In this document: one piece after another, positions 1 through 49,243 of the stretch
Numbering within the stretch: the stretch's first letter is position 1
Layout: every line of letters starts with the position of its first letter
Program-made: the position numbers and the translations under genes
Notes under the pieces: generated by a model
Databases searched by the model: none
Seen by the model: only the letters and a program-made list of their open reading frames with translations
What the model was told of the DNA's origin: nothing
Assembly (NCBI GenBank): GCA_030674155.1
Contig: CM060326.1
Location: forward strand, 38,159,265 to 38,223,264
Source of the DNA: Stramonita haemastoma
Lineage: Eukaryota > Mollusca > Gastropoda > Neogastropoda > Muricidae
Reading direction: 5' to 3'
DNA length: 64,000 bases

Positions 1-1020
1 TTGAAAAAAATAAATCTAAAAGAGACCGTTAGAGATTTTCTGGGACTGACATGCAAATACTGGTCAAGAAACTCCATGAAATTAAACAAAGTACAAACTT
101 TCGATATAACCCAGACAGTTACTATAAACCTACATGAAAATAGGTATAAATCAGTTTCCACGGAATTCCTAAGCAAAATGGTGAGGGCTTGTGATCTCCT
201 GTTACTAACAATACTATTAATGATGACCAGCCCCTATCCCACCCCGCACCCAAAAAAAAAAAGATGATTCTGAATGCATTCATTTTTTTAATTATCAACG
301 TTTTCCAAAAAGTAATACTTCCAGCTCCTCAGGTGTCCTAGTCAGTCAAAAGCCACAGGCAATGTGGCAACATGGTCAACATTGCCACGGCAACTAGCTG
401 GACTTCAACACTGCCGAGGCAATCTCGCTGGACTTTGATTTCACTTCACCCTTCACTTCACTCCTTTAAGAGTCTTTACAACAACTTCATTGAATTTTTC
501 AGGCCGTGTTTCATGGGTGAGTTGAACGGAGAAACCAGATGATGTATTGTAATTTTTTTTGCAACAGGTCATACAGAAAAAACTGGGCTTCGCTATTTTA
601 GCTATTGATTTACAATGAAATGCGGTCCAGAGTTCTTCCATGCAAAGTCTTCACTGATTAAATTGATGGGGAGCCAAAAGCTGCCTATAGGCCTAGCAGA
701 AAATAAAAAAGAGAGTAATTGAGTTTTTGCTTTAATTGTTCTAGATATCATTGTTGCACATATCCATTCAAATCAGTCTCACACTTTTTTTGTGCAAGGT
801 AAAGTTAGATCAATTTCTGCATACAAACAGGATAATATCCACCCCCCCCCCCCTTCCGTACAGAAAAACTAAATACAGACTTATAAAAAAAAAAAAAACA
901 TAGTACAAGCAGAGTTCGTGTATCTAAGCCTGTTTCGTGGACGGGGAAAATATGGATATTGCAACAACAACAAAAACAACAACAAAACAAACAAAAACAC
1001 AAACGATGAATAAAACGAAA
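1..1020. other. No gene seen
   Basis: AT-rich. A 62-codon minus-strand ORF at 453-641 has no recognisable domain. Confidence 0.5.
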
Positions 1021-1029
1021 CAAAAAGCA

Positions 1030-1084
1030 AGAACACACACACACACAAAACACACACACACACACACACACACACCACACAACA

Positions 1085-1135
<51 letters not shown>
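1030..1135. repeat. (CA)n microsatellite
   Basis: About 105 bases of CA with a few interruptions. Confidence 0.95.
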
Positions 1136-1136
<1 letters not shown>

Positions 1137-1239
1137 CACACTTTGTCTAATATCACTTTGTATGAAAAGACGTTAGATTATAGAAGAATGTGACTGATCT
1201 ATGACACCATCATAATGCAAGACACTCCATTTGAAATAA

Positions 1240-1240
<1 letters not shown>

Positions 1241-1312
<72 letters not shown>
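1241..1312. repeat. (CT)n microsatellite
   Basis: About 72 bases of uninterrupted CT. Confidence 0.95.
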
Positions 1313-1315
<3 letters not shown>

Positions 1316-1534
1316 GAAAATTGTGAAGAGGGAGATGTTCATTGTCTTCCAACGATTTAGCAACTACTAGATCTATAGATCTAACGTAGACAACAAATAC
1401 GAGTCCCCAAAGCCAGCGAAGAAATTTCACAGAAAAATATGTACATGAACATGCATATGCTCTATTGAAAAACATACACCGCAGAAATCGCTACAGACAT
1501 GTAAAACAACACAAATATGTAATTATCATCCTAC

Positions 1535-2085
1535 CTTCTGCGGCAGTCGCAGACACAGCCAGCAGTCGACACACAGATTCCAGTTTTGGGTGGCGCAGCA
1601 GACGAGACATAAACCAGCAGACGACAGTTGTCAGCTATGCGGAAATTCGTAGTGCTGCGACCTCTCGTGTCACCGGCACGCGTGATGGTGGTCGCGGTGA
1701 TGGTGGTAGTGGTGACATCTTCAATGTCCTCGCCTCTCCCCTCCCTCTCTCCCCCACCACCCCGACTCCGATTATCACCGCCATTGTCACAACGAGGCTG
1801 TCACTTGACCCAGCAGGTCAATCATTATGCAGAACACAAAGGTCACTGTGCTTGCCCCCCTCTGACGACCAAATGGCTCTCGTAGAATAAGTGTGGATCG
1901 CGACAAGTCAGGAGGGAAAAAATGCCAGAAAGACTGCGGAAGAGACTGGAAGAAAGAAAACGGCCAGAAAATGACTGAGTCATCACCGCAACACAGCTGA
2001 ACTTATCGCTGCTGCACGTGCCCAATCTTGCGCCTGGCGGCTGGCGGCGCGCAACAGTCTGAAAGAAAGACAGCACAGCAAAAGA
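1535..2085 (-). promoter_or_regulatory. Promoter-like, GC-richer segment; possible divergent minus-strand first exon
   Basis: GC-richer than its surroundings, with CACGTG (about 2016), TGACTCA-type AP-1 (about 1974) and ggcggctggcggcgcgc. On the minus strand a good donor, gcagaag|gtagga, ends at 1535. No coding frame reaches it. Weak, motif-based. Confidence 0.25.
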
Positions 2086-2417
2086 TAAGGGAGAATGTTT
2101 AGAAAAATAAATAAATAAAAAAGTACAAGGTAACAGGAGACAAGTGAGGGAGGCGGTGGAAAGGAGGGTGAGGGGGGAAAGCTGCCGGAGCCAACTGATG
2201 AAAAGAGGGATGACGAATTCGGGAGTGGTAGAAACGTTGGAGAAGAGGGGGGGGGGCGTGGCAGGAAGGATGTAGTGAGTGTAGACTAAAAGGAAATAAA
2301 AGATTAGCTAACACTCCTACGCACATTCAAAAGGACAAATGCAAGCATTATGTATGTGTAATGTATGGATGGAGATTGAGGATGGATGATGGATGATGTG
2401 ATGTTGTATGTGAGTGT

Positions 2418-2498
2418 GTATGTATGTATGTATGTATGTATGTATGTATGTATGTATGTATGTATGTATGTATGTATGTATGTATGTATGTATGTATG
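2418..2498. repeat. (TATG)n microsatellite
   Basis: About 20 TATG units, echoed at 2668-2775 by TGCA/TATG units. Confidence 0.95.
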
Positions 2499-2773
2499 AA
2501 CATCTCCAACACTGACTGTCCTTATGTCCTCTTGGCCGAGAGTGGGGATGTACTGTGGGCAAGGCATCTCCACTATAATCAAATTTCTGCCCAGTTTCCG
2601 AAACAGCAGCTGCCTCATCTGCTGTTTTGGAGGTCATCGTCGAACACGACGGACAAACAAACAACAAATGTATGCATGCATGCATGCATGCATGCATGTA
2701 TGTATGTATGTATGTATGTATGTATTGATGTATGTATGTATGTATGATGTATGTAGTATGTATGATGTATGTA

Positions 2774-3308
<535 letters not shown>

Positions 3309-3777
3309 GATCAGGCGTAGAACATAAGAGTGCACCCCCTTCCTTTCTCCTGTTTTGGGGTTGTTGTTGTTAACTTTTTAAAAAACTTTTATTTATTTTG
3401 ATGTGTTTATTTGTTTTGATGTGTTGTAATTTTTTATAAAACAAAATGTTATAGTAATTCAGGCGAGTGTGTGTGTGTGTCTGTGTGTGTGTGCGTACAC
3501 GCGTAGGTGTGTGTGTGTGCGCGAGTGTGTAGTGGTGTGTGTGCACCCGCGCATGAGCCCATGATTACGGGTTTTTTTTTTATGCATGTGTCCATATGCG
3601 GATGAAATTTTTAAGATTTGTGAAATGGTTGCCTGTGTCTGTAATATCGATTTACGCTATTTCCTTTACATGTTGACTGTTTTTAATTATGCTTGCTTGT
3701 AACCCACATGAATTTCTCGCCCTTTTCGAGTCATTAAAAGATTTCGTGTTCGTATTTTAAAACCTTCTATATTACAG

Positions 3778-3778
<1 letters not shown>

Positions 3779-3821
<43 letters not shown>
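3779..3821. repeat. (CA)n microsatellite
   Basis: About 21 CA units. Confidence 0.95.
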
Positions 3822-3822
<1 letters not shown>

Positions 3823-3839
3823 GAATGAATCACAATAAC

Positions 3840-4080
3840 AGAATAACATGATTCTCAATTTTGACAATCGACGTGGTTTCTTCTGTTCTGATTTCCGTTG
3901 ACGAAGATGCGGTCGAGTTCTTTTACCCAAAGGGTTTTGAGGATGGCCAAGGGTGCTTCTTCTTCGTTGAAACTTTCTGAAACAGGCCATGATGGGAAGT
4001 GGAGACCGCCCTCTCCCTGAGTAAGGTCGATGTGCACGTTCAATCTCCATGTCTTCTGTCATCCCATAGGACCTACCCAT
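3840..4080 (-). mobile_element. Remnant of a LINE ORF1-like gene (L1/Transposase_22 type)
   Basis: On the minus strand a frame reads EDMEIERAHRPYSGRGRSP then LPIMACFRKFQRRRSTL. This is the IERAHR...RPIIVKFL pattern of LINE-1 type ORF1 proteins, followed by HLRQRKSEQKKP. An alternative frame across the same bases is also open (LHFPSWPVSESFNEEE), so the copy is frame-damaged. No endonuclease or reverse transcriptase is seen nearby. Confidence 0.4.
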
Positions 4081-6539
4081 CTCGTCCTCAGCACTGACTT
4101 CTCACAGTCTAACCACAGTTCTCTTTGTCCCTGGGAGGGAGGGGGATTCCGTGAACTAGGCATACAGGATTGTTACGTCTGCTTCTTCCCTCCAAGTCGC
4201 CCATTCTCTACTCTCCAACTTGTTAGGTTCTTTGCTTTCTTTCAGAACATCCCACCATTTTCTGTTTGGAATTGACTTGTTCTGTTCATCCACAGTGGGT
4301 TTGTAAATTTTAAATCTTCTTGCCCATCGCTGTAAGCATTTTAATGATTACTTCGGCTGGGTTAAAAACGTCACGGATCTACCTCTACTCTCAATAGACC
4401 TAGGCCTATCGTGTGCGCGGGCTTTCGCAATGCAAGGAGAATAACTCTAAAACGGGCTTTAGTTTCTGTCAAGACAGCTCCAGTTGTATCCCATTTCCTT
4501 GAAGTTTTTGTGATTATAAAAAAAAACCAACCCAAACCAAAATTACACTTTTTGTGAAGAATGCTGTATAAATTGCAATCAAACAAATTTTCGTCTTCGA
4601 TCTGTGAGGCACACACAGGATAAATTTTCTTTGCCAAAAAATTATTTGAAATCATATCTGTTGGTAACGTTTAATCTAGAAGATTTTAGTTGGAACGGAA
4701 GCAACTATTGACTTATACGAATTTTCTGCTTAGAATACCTTATACCTGCTTTAAAACAAAAGGAATGAGTCATATTTTTGTAATTATTTTAGGTGGATAT
4801 GCCATACTTTACTCGTATAAAGCAATTAAATCTCACTTTCATTTCGGAAAGTCCAATGTGCTAACACACGCAAAACATCAATAATATTGAACAATTATAC
4901 AGTTGTTGCTTGTTGTGTTGGTGCATAACGTTATAAAAAGTTCCTTAGGTCAAACTATTTTTTAATGTTAAACAAGGTGTCAATGATTGTATGGGAAATA
5001 AAGGAATTGAGATTCAGACCAAAATTCTGTTACAACTGAACCTGTAGAAAAATGAGATTTTCCCAGTAGCCTATATCCGTGCGTGAATTAAGCTCTCACG
5101 GAATAAGAATTCAAGCATATCATTAAGAATAGGAAACAGTAAAATGCAGACTCTGAAAGTTGAAATCCTTTCATGTCTGTAATAAGTTTTTGTGCAAATG
5201 ATTTGTAGGATATTAAATCATGACTGTTCAGATGTTTGGGAAATGGAAATATGACTAAATATGACTGACCAACAAACTTGATTTTATCATTTTTAATTTG
5301 AGGGGGGGGGGGGGGGGGGGGCTGTGAGTAGAATAGTAAGCCTTTCATGTAGGCTGCTTGCACTTGCTACCTGAATCAAGGATTACAAAATCATCAAAAG
5401 GCATAGTGGTATTCATATAGTAAGTCGAATTTTCCATTTGTGGGACTTGAAGTGTGGTTCAGTCTCGATTTTATGCTCATTTCTTGGTTTTTGTTTTTAT
5501 TATCCCTTTCTTTCAGTTTCACTCTCTTTCTGTTATGATCGAATATATATAAAAATAAAATAAAAATAAAACCATGCCCAGGACATAGATCCATGAATAG
5601 CTGTTCATTTTTTCATAACAGTACACACCCTTTTTTCTGGTCTCAGCACGCCACTATTAAGCTGGCAATGTAGTAGTATCTGGAAAACTTAAGTTTTGTT
5701 TATTTATTTGCTTGATTTTTGTGCCATTAAGATACTGGGCCATTAAAAAGTTTGAGTATCTGATGGCTGACGTGGGCCTACGTAGATTAGGCTTAAAACA
5801 TAGGACAGTAGTGGGTAGGTTCTTTTTTTTTTTTTTTTTTTTTTTTGAGGGTAACAATGAACAAATTTTCTTTTAGCACAATTTATTGATTTTATTTACA
5901 TACAGGTTAACTGAGTAACTGTGATCGTCACTTCAAGTAATTGGGTTGTCTTCCAATTCAGCCACCGTTTGCATTTTAGTGACACTGCTGTCATCATTTT
6001 CTTTCTAATATGCTTTAGAATAGTTGAAAAGTTGATGAGGCTTTTTAATTGTTTTTTCTATCTACAAAATAGTCAATTTGATACCCAGCATCTGTTTTTT
6101 TCTTGTCCACCGGCATAGATTAGTAAATCTTAATCCTTTTTATTTTTCTTGTCATACATTTCACTTCAGTCGGTGGTGCTAGTAAGTTTTAGAAGGTGAT
6201 CGTTTATGTCTACTGGCTCTTTTCCGTTGTATATAAAATTATTATTGCTTATGGGGATAACATTGATATACATTTGAGATCTTTAAGTTTAAGTGTTTAC
6301 TTTGAACTGGACAAAAATTACTTGATGCTACATTAAAAACATATACTCTGTCGCTCAGTCACGATTTTAACCACGATTGCCTGTGATTTGGTCGCTCTTG
6401 GAGGAATCGTAATAAGTCGTGTGTTCTTGGATAAAATGTGAACGATCGGGAACAATGGGGAAGTCTCAGTAATATTTTCACTTTTTTTTCAATGCATTCG
6501 ACCACATTCTCTGAGCCAACTTCATCGAGGTTACGGATA
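4081..6539. other. No gene seen upstream of PDS5
   Basis: AT-rich with a G run at 5301 and a T run at 5822. Short ORFs only, none with a recognised domain. Confidence 0.5.
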
Positions 6540-6660
6540 CGAAAATTAACCAATCAGCAACAAGTATAATCGTCGCTGTGAACAATTGTAAGCTTCGCGC
6601 GGTTTCCTGTTTGGAGAATTGCAAATTAGTTTTAACCTTTCTTTGAGTTGAGGTAATGTA
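6540..6660 (+). promoter_or_regulatory. Candidate PDS5 promoter with CCAAT box and E2F-like site; possible non-coding exon 1
   Basis: ACCAATCAG at 6549-6557 is a CCAAT box, and TTCGCGCGG at 6594-6602 resembles an E2F site. The latter would suit a cell-cycle gene. A possible 5' UTR exon ends at 6652 (GAG|GTAATG). No transcript evidence is available, so the start site is inferred from motifs and position about 2 kb upstream of the start codon. Confidence 0.4.
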
Positions 6661-6722
6661 TTGTAATCATTTGATTTAAGGAGTCCTAACAGTATATTGT
6701 ATTTTTCATTTTTAATTTGCAG

Positions 6723-6816
6723 CTGTGTGTTGTATAAATTTGCGCTGCTGGTGCATTGATGATCTGTGCAGTGAAATTGTGTTCGGGTCCGTCACAACAT
6801 GGCTGCTGCAGTGCTG
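6723..6816 (+). other. Possible second non-coding 5' exon of PDS5 with a short upstream ORF
   Basis: The segment is bounded by an acceptor (tttttaatttgcag) and a donor (ctg|gtatgc). It contains ATG at 6799 in the context acaacATGGC. Spliced to the exon at 8612 it would read MAAAVLMC and then stop, six bases before the main ATG. This would be a short uORF. Inferred from splice motifs only. Confidence 0.3.
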
Positions 6817-7486
6817 GTATGCCTGCAGTTTCTCAATAAACATATTCATCGATACTGCTTCGTTACCTGTTAAATTCATTGTTTGTTACATCATTTTTAA
6901 AATGGTTAATTTATTTAGATTGTGTTATTTACGTCAGTGGAAAGGAGTTAGCAGTATAAATCCGGGTTTTCTTGAAACTGGTCATTTGCACAGTTCGTCG
7001 ATTTGTCATTTGTTTGGGTTATCTGCCTTTGTAAGTGCCCAGCCAGAATAAGCAGAGCAGCTAATTTAGGTTAAAATAAGTGACATTTGTGTGTTATTTT
7101 GCAAAGAGATCAGGGTATGATATACGGAGGTAAATATAATAAAAGAGACCTGTCAATTACTAAAGTTTAAAAGTGTTGAAGATCAAAGTTGGCAGTGGCT
7201 CCTTCACTTCAAAGTTCAGTTTGATGGTTGTGTCCCTGGAAGTAATCGTGAGTGCCTAGCCTAGTAGGCCTAGGACTAGTTACATCAACGGCAACATGTT
7301 ACTGACCCAACTCATTTGTAATCCTGTTTTATTCATGCTGTAGTCTGTCTTCAGTCAGAACATTTTTTTCTCAATTAATTTTCAACATTGGTTGCTCTTG
7401 TTTTTGTAGCCTTGCAGTTTTTTGTAAAAAAAAAAAAAAAAATGTTGGCCATGTTGTTTCTGTGATGTTAGTTTGTGATAGAATTG

Positions 7487-7487
<1 letters not shown>

Positions 7488-7537
<50 letters not shown>

Positions 7538-7553
7538 GTGTGTGTGTGTGTGT
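7488..7553. repeat. (GT)n microsatellite
   Basis: About 32 GT units with one interruption. Confidence 0.95.
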
Positions 7554-8212
7554 TTAACATAGAATTTTTATAAATCATTGTTTTTCACTTGGGTACTTTG
7601 TTTAGCAAGAAGAATTTTACTATTTTTAGTGACTTGATTTTATACAGTAAAAAATTACACTACAAATGCAACTAAATCAGATTACTCATTTACTGAATTA
7701 TTCATTTAGTTATAAGCCTTCCACTAATAGATGCAGTGCATGGTTTAATATGTTTTTCTACAGTTTGAGATTGTTTTGTTGCTCTGAAATTCATTCATGT
7801 GATAATATATAATATGTAGTATATATGGGCTCAGGGCTCAAGTTAAATTGTACTTGTAGCCCTGATTATTCATTAGTAAGGAAAGATTGCTGGCAAATGG
7901 TCTCCTTATTTTTTTGTTTTGTTATCCCATTTGTGTAGCTCATGGGAATTTTTATTTTAAAAAAACAAACAAATGTTCTCTCACTGGACATGTAATGGCC
8001 AAAGCTGTAAAACTAGATATTGTAGATAGTAAAAGGGACTTATTCATGCGGCTAATCAAATTGACTAACCATACTGCACAGTGATTGCAAGAGATTTCAT
8101 ATTTACTTCATAGATCTATCTGTGCTGTGAGTTTATAATTATATATATTTTGTTCATTATTGCTTATGACAGTTATGATTTACTTGTTACTTAGAAGTAG
8201 TAGTACTAGTAG

Positions 8213-8252
8213 TAGGTAGGTAAAAGGGTGAAAGGTACCTTTTACCTACCTA
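8213..8252. repeat. Perfect 15-bp inverted repeat with 10-bp loop
   Basis: TAGGTAGGTAAAAGG at 8213-8227 and its reverse complement CCTTTTACCTACCTA at 8238-8252. Flanked on both sides by agtagtagtact. Upstream of PDS5 exon 1, in or near the 5' UTR intron. Confidence 0.9.
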
Positions 8253-8626
8253 CCCTTTCAATAGTAGTAGTACTGTTCAGTATTTTTACTATTAAAAAAA
8301 CAAAACAAAACTGTATATATTGTCATTTTTATACAGTACCAAGTAGTATTTTAAATACTGAAATAGGGTTTCTTATCTCTCCATATTTGGTGTATGTGTT
8401 TGTGTTGTGAGAGAGAAAACTCGAGAGAGAGGGGAGTGATGATATTTGGAGGGGGGGGGGTTAGGAAATTGACAATGACATGCTATTTCAGACATAGAAA
8501 CTGGTGAGGTAGACAAGTGCACACTTATGTGCTTGCATTTTTGTGTGAATCTAAATGTTTAAAGGTTAATCATTTGACATCAGACATGCAGTGGTGTTGA
8601 TTTATTTTCAGATGTGCTGAAACACA

Positions 8627-44393
<35,767 letters not shown>

Positions 44394-47300
44394 AAGCAGG
44401 AGGGATGGACGGTGTAAGAAAGGGAGGGAGGGAGGATGATAGAAGTCACTGCCGTCGGCTGACCACCACTACTGCAGCAGAACAGTTTGAAACAAGGGAC
44501 CTGACTCCACAGTGGACTGGACTTCAGACTGACGGACTGTGGCTCGGTCCTGGTGGTGTGGGCGTCTGTTTCTGTTTCTTTGCCCTCTCTCCTGGCAAAG
44601 ACACTTACTTACAGCCTTGTAAGGAGGGGAGGGGTGGGGGATGCCTTGTATAAAATTTTTTTTTTTTTTTTTTAAAGAGAGAGAGCAACAGCAAATGAAG
44701 CATTAGGATATATATCAAGGAAATCTACACATTGGTCAAACCTTGTGAAAAAATGTGTCCAAAAAGCAGTTGGTGGTTAAAGCATTGTTCGCAGCTGTAT
44801 CTTGTGCCGTGTTCCACGAAGTAGGGAGTTAACACAGGTGTGGGTGAAAGGCAGTGTGTGTGCTAGGGGAGTTCCTATATTAGGTGTCGCAGCAGAAGGG
44901 TGTGAACCTAAGCAAGCTCTTCAGAACTCTGCAGAAAATCATCTCAGCTAACTCCTTGGCTGATTTGAAAAAAAACAACCCCAAAATGAAGAAGAAATTG
45001 CAGTTTGCCCTTTATGTACAAAAAGTGATGTGAAATAATACAATGTGTGTGCCAGTGTAAAAAGCTATACAGATTGAAGGCTTTATGTAGCAGTTGAAGG
45101 ATTGTGTTGAATGGAATATTATCAATGATGGTTTACATCAAGAAAAGAAACATGGAGCACACAGCACTGTGCATAAAAGCAGTCTGCGGAAATGTCAGTT
45201 TAGACTATAACAGGAGACTGACCTCTGTAGAACACGGGAAGACGTCTCTGGCAAGCAAGAATTGGTTTGAAGTGACAGATACGATACATTTGTGCGCAGT
45301 GAGGTGATATTGTCGCAAGCCTTTAGGAAGATCAGATTGGAATTCCCCACACCCTTCCCATCCACCTTCATTCTCTTGTCATCTGAGAAAGTGAACAATT
45401 GGTACGCTATGAAGAGTCCAGTGTATGTGCCCGTTACCATCTGTGCTTCATTTTGATTTGGTTCTGCATGTAGAGCATCGCGTACAGTGGCAAGGCTGGA
45501 ATTCTACAGCAGATCAGAATGTGACTCATATTCTCTAACACTGTGTGGGTCTCTGTCCATAAAGGAATGAGAGATCCATAATGGTTTGTTTTTGGTTTTT
45601 TCCTTTTTTCATCCTAAAGTCATACTTGTTCATCCTTCGACAGATTTCTCTAACTTATTGTTGTTGGTAAGTCTCCGTGAATATGTGCTGTGTTCATTGA
45701 ATAATGATGCACTGTCAAATGCTGTGTGTGTGCGTGCGCGAAAGGTTGTCCCTGTTTTGGTGTTTTGTGGGGTAGACGTTAGTGCAGATATCGCATCATC
45801 AGTTAATCATGTAATCCCCACTTCTTCTTTTCTTTTAAGCATTGTCTGAAACATTTTCATTTCTGTTCAGAGCCTGTTAGTTTTTGAACATGGGATATTG
45901 ATTGTTATGGTGCAGCTCATCTGTATTTGTTGTGTACTAAAAGAATGACAGCCAACCTTAGAAAGATCTATTTTGTCCAAGTGTAAAATCAATGGTTGAT
46001 ATCTCTCTCTCCTTGTTCAGCTAAGGAACCACCATTGATAACATCAAAGAATATATGTAAACAAGGCATATGTGTATGGTCTTCAGTGTGGTTCATGTTG
46101 AATAATGAATTGTCTGTAAAATTAAAATGATTCAGTTCAGTTTTCTTTTCATGGTGTGTTTGTGATCGAGTGCCTTTGTTCTTCGAGTACATGCAGCTCC
46201 TAGATGAACTCACCCTAAGTCAGTCAGCAAGTTTATTTTCTGGATCATTTATTCCGCATACTAAGTGAAAAAGCACAGCAATTTAACGGATAGTTTATTG
46301 TGCAGTTGTACCAAAATATGATAAATAGATCAAAAGTGGCTTCATAATTCAGCTTTCTGTAGATTTCTTTTTTAAAGTTTCTATTTTAAGGTCGTTGGTT
46401 TTTTTTAGATTTGATTTTATTCAGTTATTTGTTTTCATTGAAGAAAATGTAATTTGACATAGCCATCTTAACAGAATGTTGATGCTGAAGAAATGATTGC
46501 TCAGTGGCCTTTTTTGGGGGGTGTGGGTGTTAATATGTGGCTAAGGAAATGTAGCTGCAAGTGCTGAGGCACTCTCTTCGTAATCAATTAAAAAAAAAAA
46601 AATCAATTTACATATATATGCAAATTTAGTTATACATTGTCCTGTGAAGCCAGAGAGAAGGTTTTTTTTTTTTTAAGTCAGCAATCTTAGCTTGCTTTTA
46701 AAGTAAAATACAGAGAGAGGAAATGATCCATATGTTTTCATGTGGTTTTTAGTGTGAGAAAATAAGAAAGCTGATTTGGTGATGCAATGACAGAGAAGTT
46801 TTCTTTAAAAAAAAAAAAAAAATTCATTTAAGTGGAAAACTTGTACAACTTTTTTGTCTTTCAGGGACACTTAGCACACTTTAATTCTACCATAAACAGT
46901 ATTGACAGTCGAGAGCTGTCGTTAGTTTTGCACAGTTTACATTTCAGTTTTATATGAAATAGATACCAAATAACATGAAATATTACCAGGTAATATATAA
47001 GCTGGTGGATATGAAAGAGATGGTATGTATTTTGAGTTCAGTTGTCGTTTTGAAATCACATCTCCTGAAGTTGGGGCATGTAGTAACAGGCCTGTGTGTA
47101 ACTCGGAACAAATCTGTGGAGTGTTCCTGTGAAACACCAGTGAGTCTAATCATTTACTGGGTGTACTTTATTTTTTTTAATAATTTTAAGAAGACCCATG
47201 TTGTCTGATATCATCCATGATGACTCCAGATATAAAGTCATCAATATGTAAAGGTGTGCCAGAATGACAGGCATGAATTAACAAATGTAGATAATAGGAA

Positions 47301-47525
47301 ATTCCACAGTGGTTTCAGCAATTTATATTACTGTTTTGTGAAGAAAAGTGGAAATAGGGTAATGGTTAGAACATTGAACTTGTGACTTGATCGTGATCTG
47401 AGGTGCTAGCAAGTCACTGCTTCAGCACTACCTTTACATGAAATTTTTCTCTTTAATTAAGGTAACATTGATTGATTTGGATTCCATTCCCCTTGAAGGA
47501 GATTGTAAACCAAAGTCCCATATAT

Positions 47526-47930
47526 GTGATGCTCCACCACATAAGGAGTCGCATTGCACAAGAGGTCAATTTTTAGTTATTGATATTTTATTTTTCTGCA
47601 ATGAAATGGCTGTACAATACAAAAAACACATTGAAAATCCAACAGTCCGATCAAAAGTTATTACAACTTGAAATGATAAACTGCAGGAAATGAGAAATTG
47701 ACAAGTTAAGCATCCTAATAGGTGGCTAGAATGAAGGCTTGGGTATTTTTAAATCACGTTAAAGGCAAAGGGATACAAAATTATGCCTTGATATTTTTCT
47801 TCAAGGTAGAATAATGGCTATAGTTTTTTAATCAATCAAAATTGACAACTTGACCCCCACCTGTCTTTTATGGCTCCTAGTGGAAAAGTGGTTCAAGTGC
47901 TTAGCGACTCATTTCGTGGTGGAGCGTCAC
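47526..47930 (+). mobile_element. TIR element (MITE-like), copy 3, in the PDS5 3' UTR region
   Basis: 405 bp, same orientation as copy 1: GTGATGCTCCACCACATAA to GTGGTGGAGCGTCAC. It shares GTCAATTTTTAGTTATTGA and AAAATTATGCCTTGATATTT with copy 1. The right flank lacks the ATATA seen at the other copies. Confidence 0.85.
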
Positions 47931-48678
47931 TTGTGAATGCATGCATGACATCTTGTGCACGCATTAAAAGCTGACATGAACTAGCCACAGGCACGGAAGC
48001 AGAAGAAGAAAATTTGTGAAGTCACCACAAGACCAGGCAACTAAAGCCATTAAATCAGAGCTTGTTGCCTTTTACAAAAATGAACATTGTTGACACCACT
48101 GTCAAACACTACACTTATTTTGTCTTGGCATAAGCCACGCCTGAGAGGCCCAAACAATGTATGTCTAGTAATTAAAGCAACTGGGTGATTCTCTGGTGTG
48201 TGGTTTCACTCAATGATGACTTCATAGTGTCTTCAACTTTGGGTAGGAGTAGGCCAGGGCCTGAAAAATACCCTGATCAAGACTTAGAGCCCAGGACATC
48301 TCAGCTTTTGTTCCAGTGTTTTAATCACTAAAGCACAACTAGTCAGTCAGTAATGTACAGATTTTCCATTACTGTAGTCTAACAAACACTACAGATTCAA
48401 CCTGTAGGGCCTATACTAGAACTGATTTTTTTTCTCTCTTAAACACAGTTTAATGTTAAAGCAGTTCAGTTCAAATGACTCCTCCCGTACAGTAACATAA
48501 ACAAGTTTTTGTGTGTGGTTAACCTTGAGAATCTGTTCTTTATCTTTTTAAGAATGTATTTGAAAATAGTTATACAGGTTTGTTTACAGTTGGATTCATC
48601 CTTCTTTCTGTGTGTACTCTTTCGTAGTATCTGTGTGTAGATTTTGAAGGGGTGTTTTTTTGTTTTTTGCTTGTTTGA

Positions 48679-48684
48679 ATAAAT
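48679..48684 (+). terminator. Candidate PDS5 poly(A) signal
   Basis: AATAAA after a TTGTTTG stretch. One of three candidates for the PDS5 3' end. Confidence 0.35.
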
Positions 48685-49078
48685 ATTATTTAGAATATGA
48701 AAAATAGAAGAGTTCCCCTGACCAACCTACTCTGTAATAGCTTGTGTTTGTGAATGTTATTGTGTACTTTAAAAAAAAAAGAAGAAGAAATGATTGTTTG
48801 AGAGGGAGTTTTTTCATATTGCTCTTGCATTTCACATTGGTATTTTGGGGAGGGAAAACTGTTCCATTGACTTCAGTTCATTGTTTTCGTAGACTGCATC
48901 GGTTTTCATCCAAGCCCTAATGATCCGTGACCGACACTGCAGGAGCAAAGAATCCCTATGTGTTAAGACGCCTTCTCTCAAACACTTGCAGATGGTTAAA
49001 AATTGCGTTGTTACATGAGATGTGGCTGATTTTGTTCGTATTTCAGTGCATATGCCAAGGCTGTTAATATTTCATAAG

Positions 49079-49084
49079 AATAAA
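49079..49084 (+). terminator. Candidate distal PDS5 poly(A) signal
   Basis: AATAAA followed within 40 bases by a GT-rich stretch (tttttgtgtgcgagtgtatg), the usual downstream element. It lies 160 bases before the piggyBac insertion. Confidence 0.4.
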
Positions 49085-49243
49085 GTGAATACCGAGTTTG
49101 AAGCTGCTTGTTTTTGTGTGCGAGTGTATGTGCTTGTGAATACCCATGAGGGAATGTTGCCTCAAAATATATATTTGTCTGGGCACGTTCAAACCAGAAA
49201 ATATGCTTATTGCAGAGGTAACATGGGTAATTTTCCATTTTAA

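Larger units (their letters stand above)
6817..8611. other. Presumed 5' UTR intron of PDS5
   Basis: AT-rich, with a GT repeat and the 8213 inverted repeat. No coding signal. Confidence 0.5.
44394..49110 (+). other. PDS5 3' UTR region with alternative poly(A) signals
   Basis: No exon-like coding sequence is visible. Candidate poly(A) signals are ATTAAA at 46121, AATAAA at 48679 and AATAAA at 49079. The last two are followed by GT-rich sequence. If the distal site is used the UTR is about 4.7 kb and includes TIR-element copy 3. AT-rich, with poly-T and poly-A runs. Confidence 0.5.

Noticed and set aside
453..641. 62-codon minus-strand ORF
   Set aside because: No recognised domain, no splice or promoter context. 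Not enough to call a gene.
805..1176. Several ORFs rich in Cys-Val or Thr-His
   Set aside because: Translations of the CA/TG microsatellite. The same holds for similar ORFs at 13.1, 21.4, 25.2, 35.6, 43.0 and 55.4 kb.
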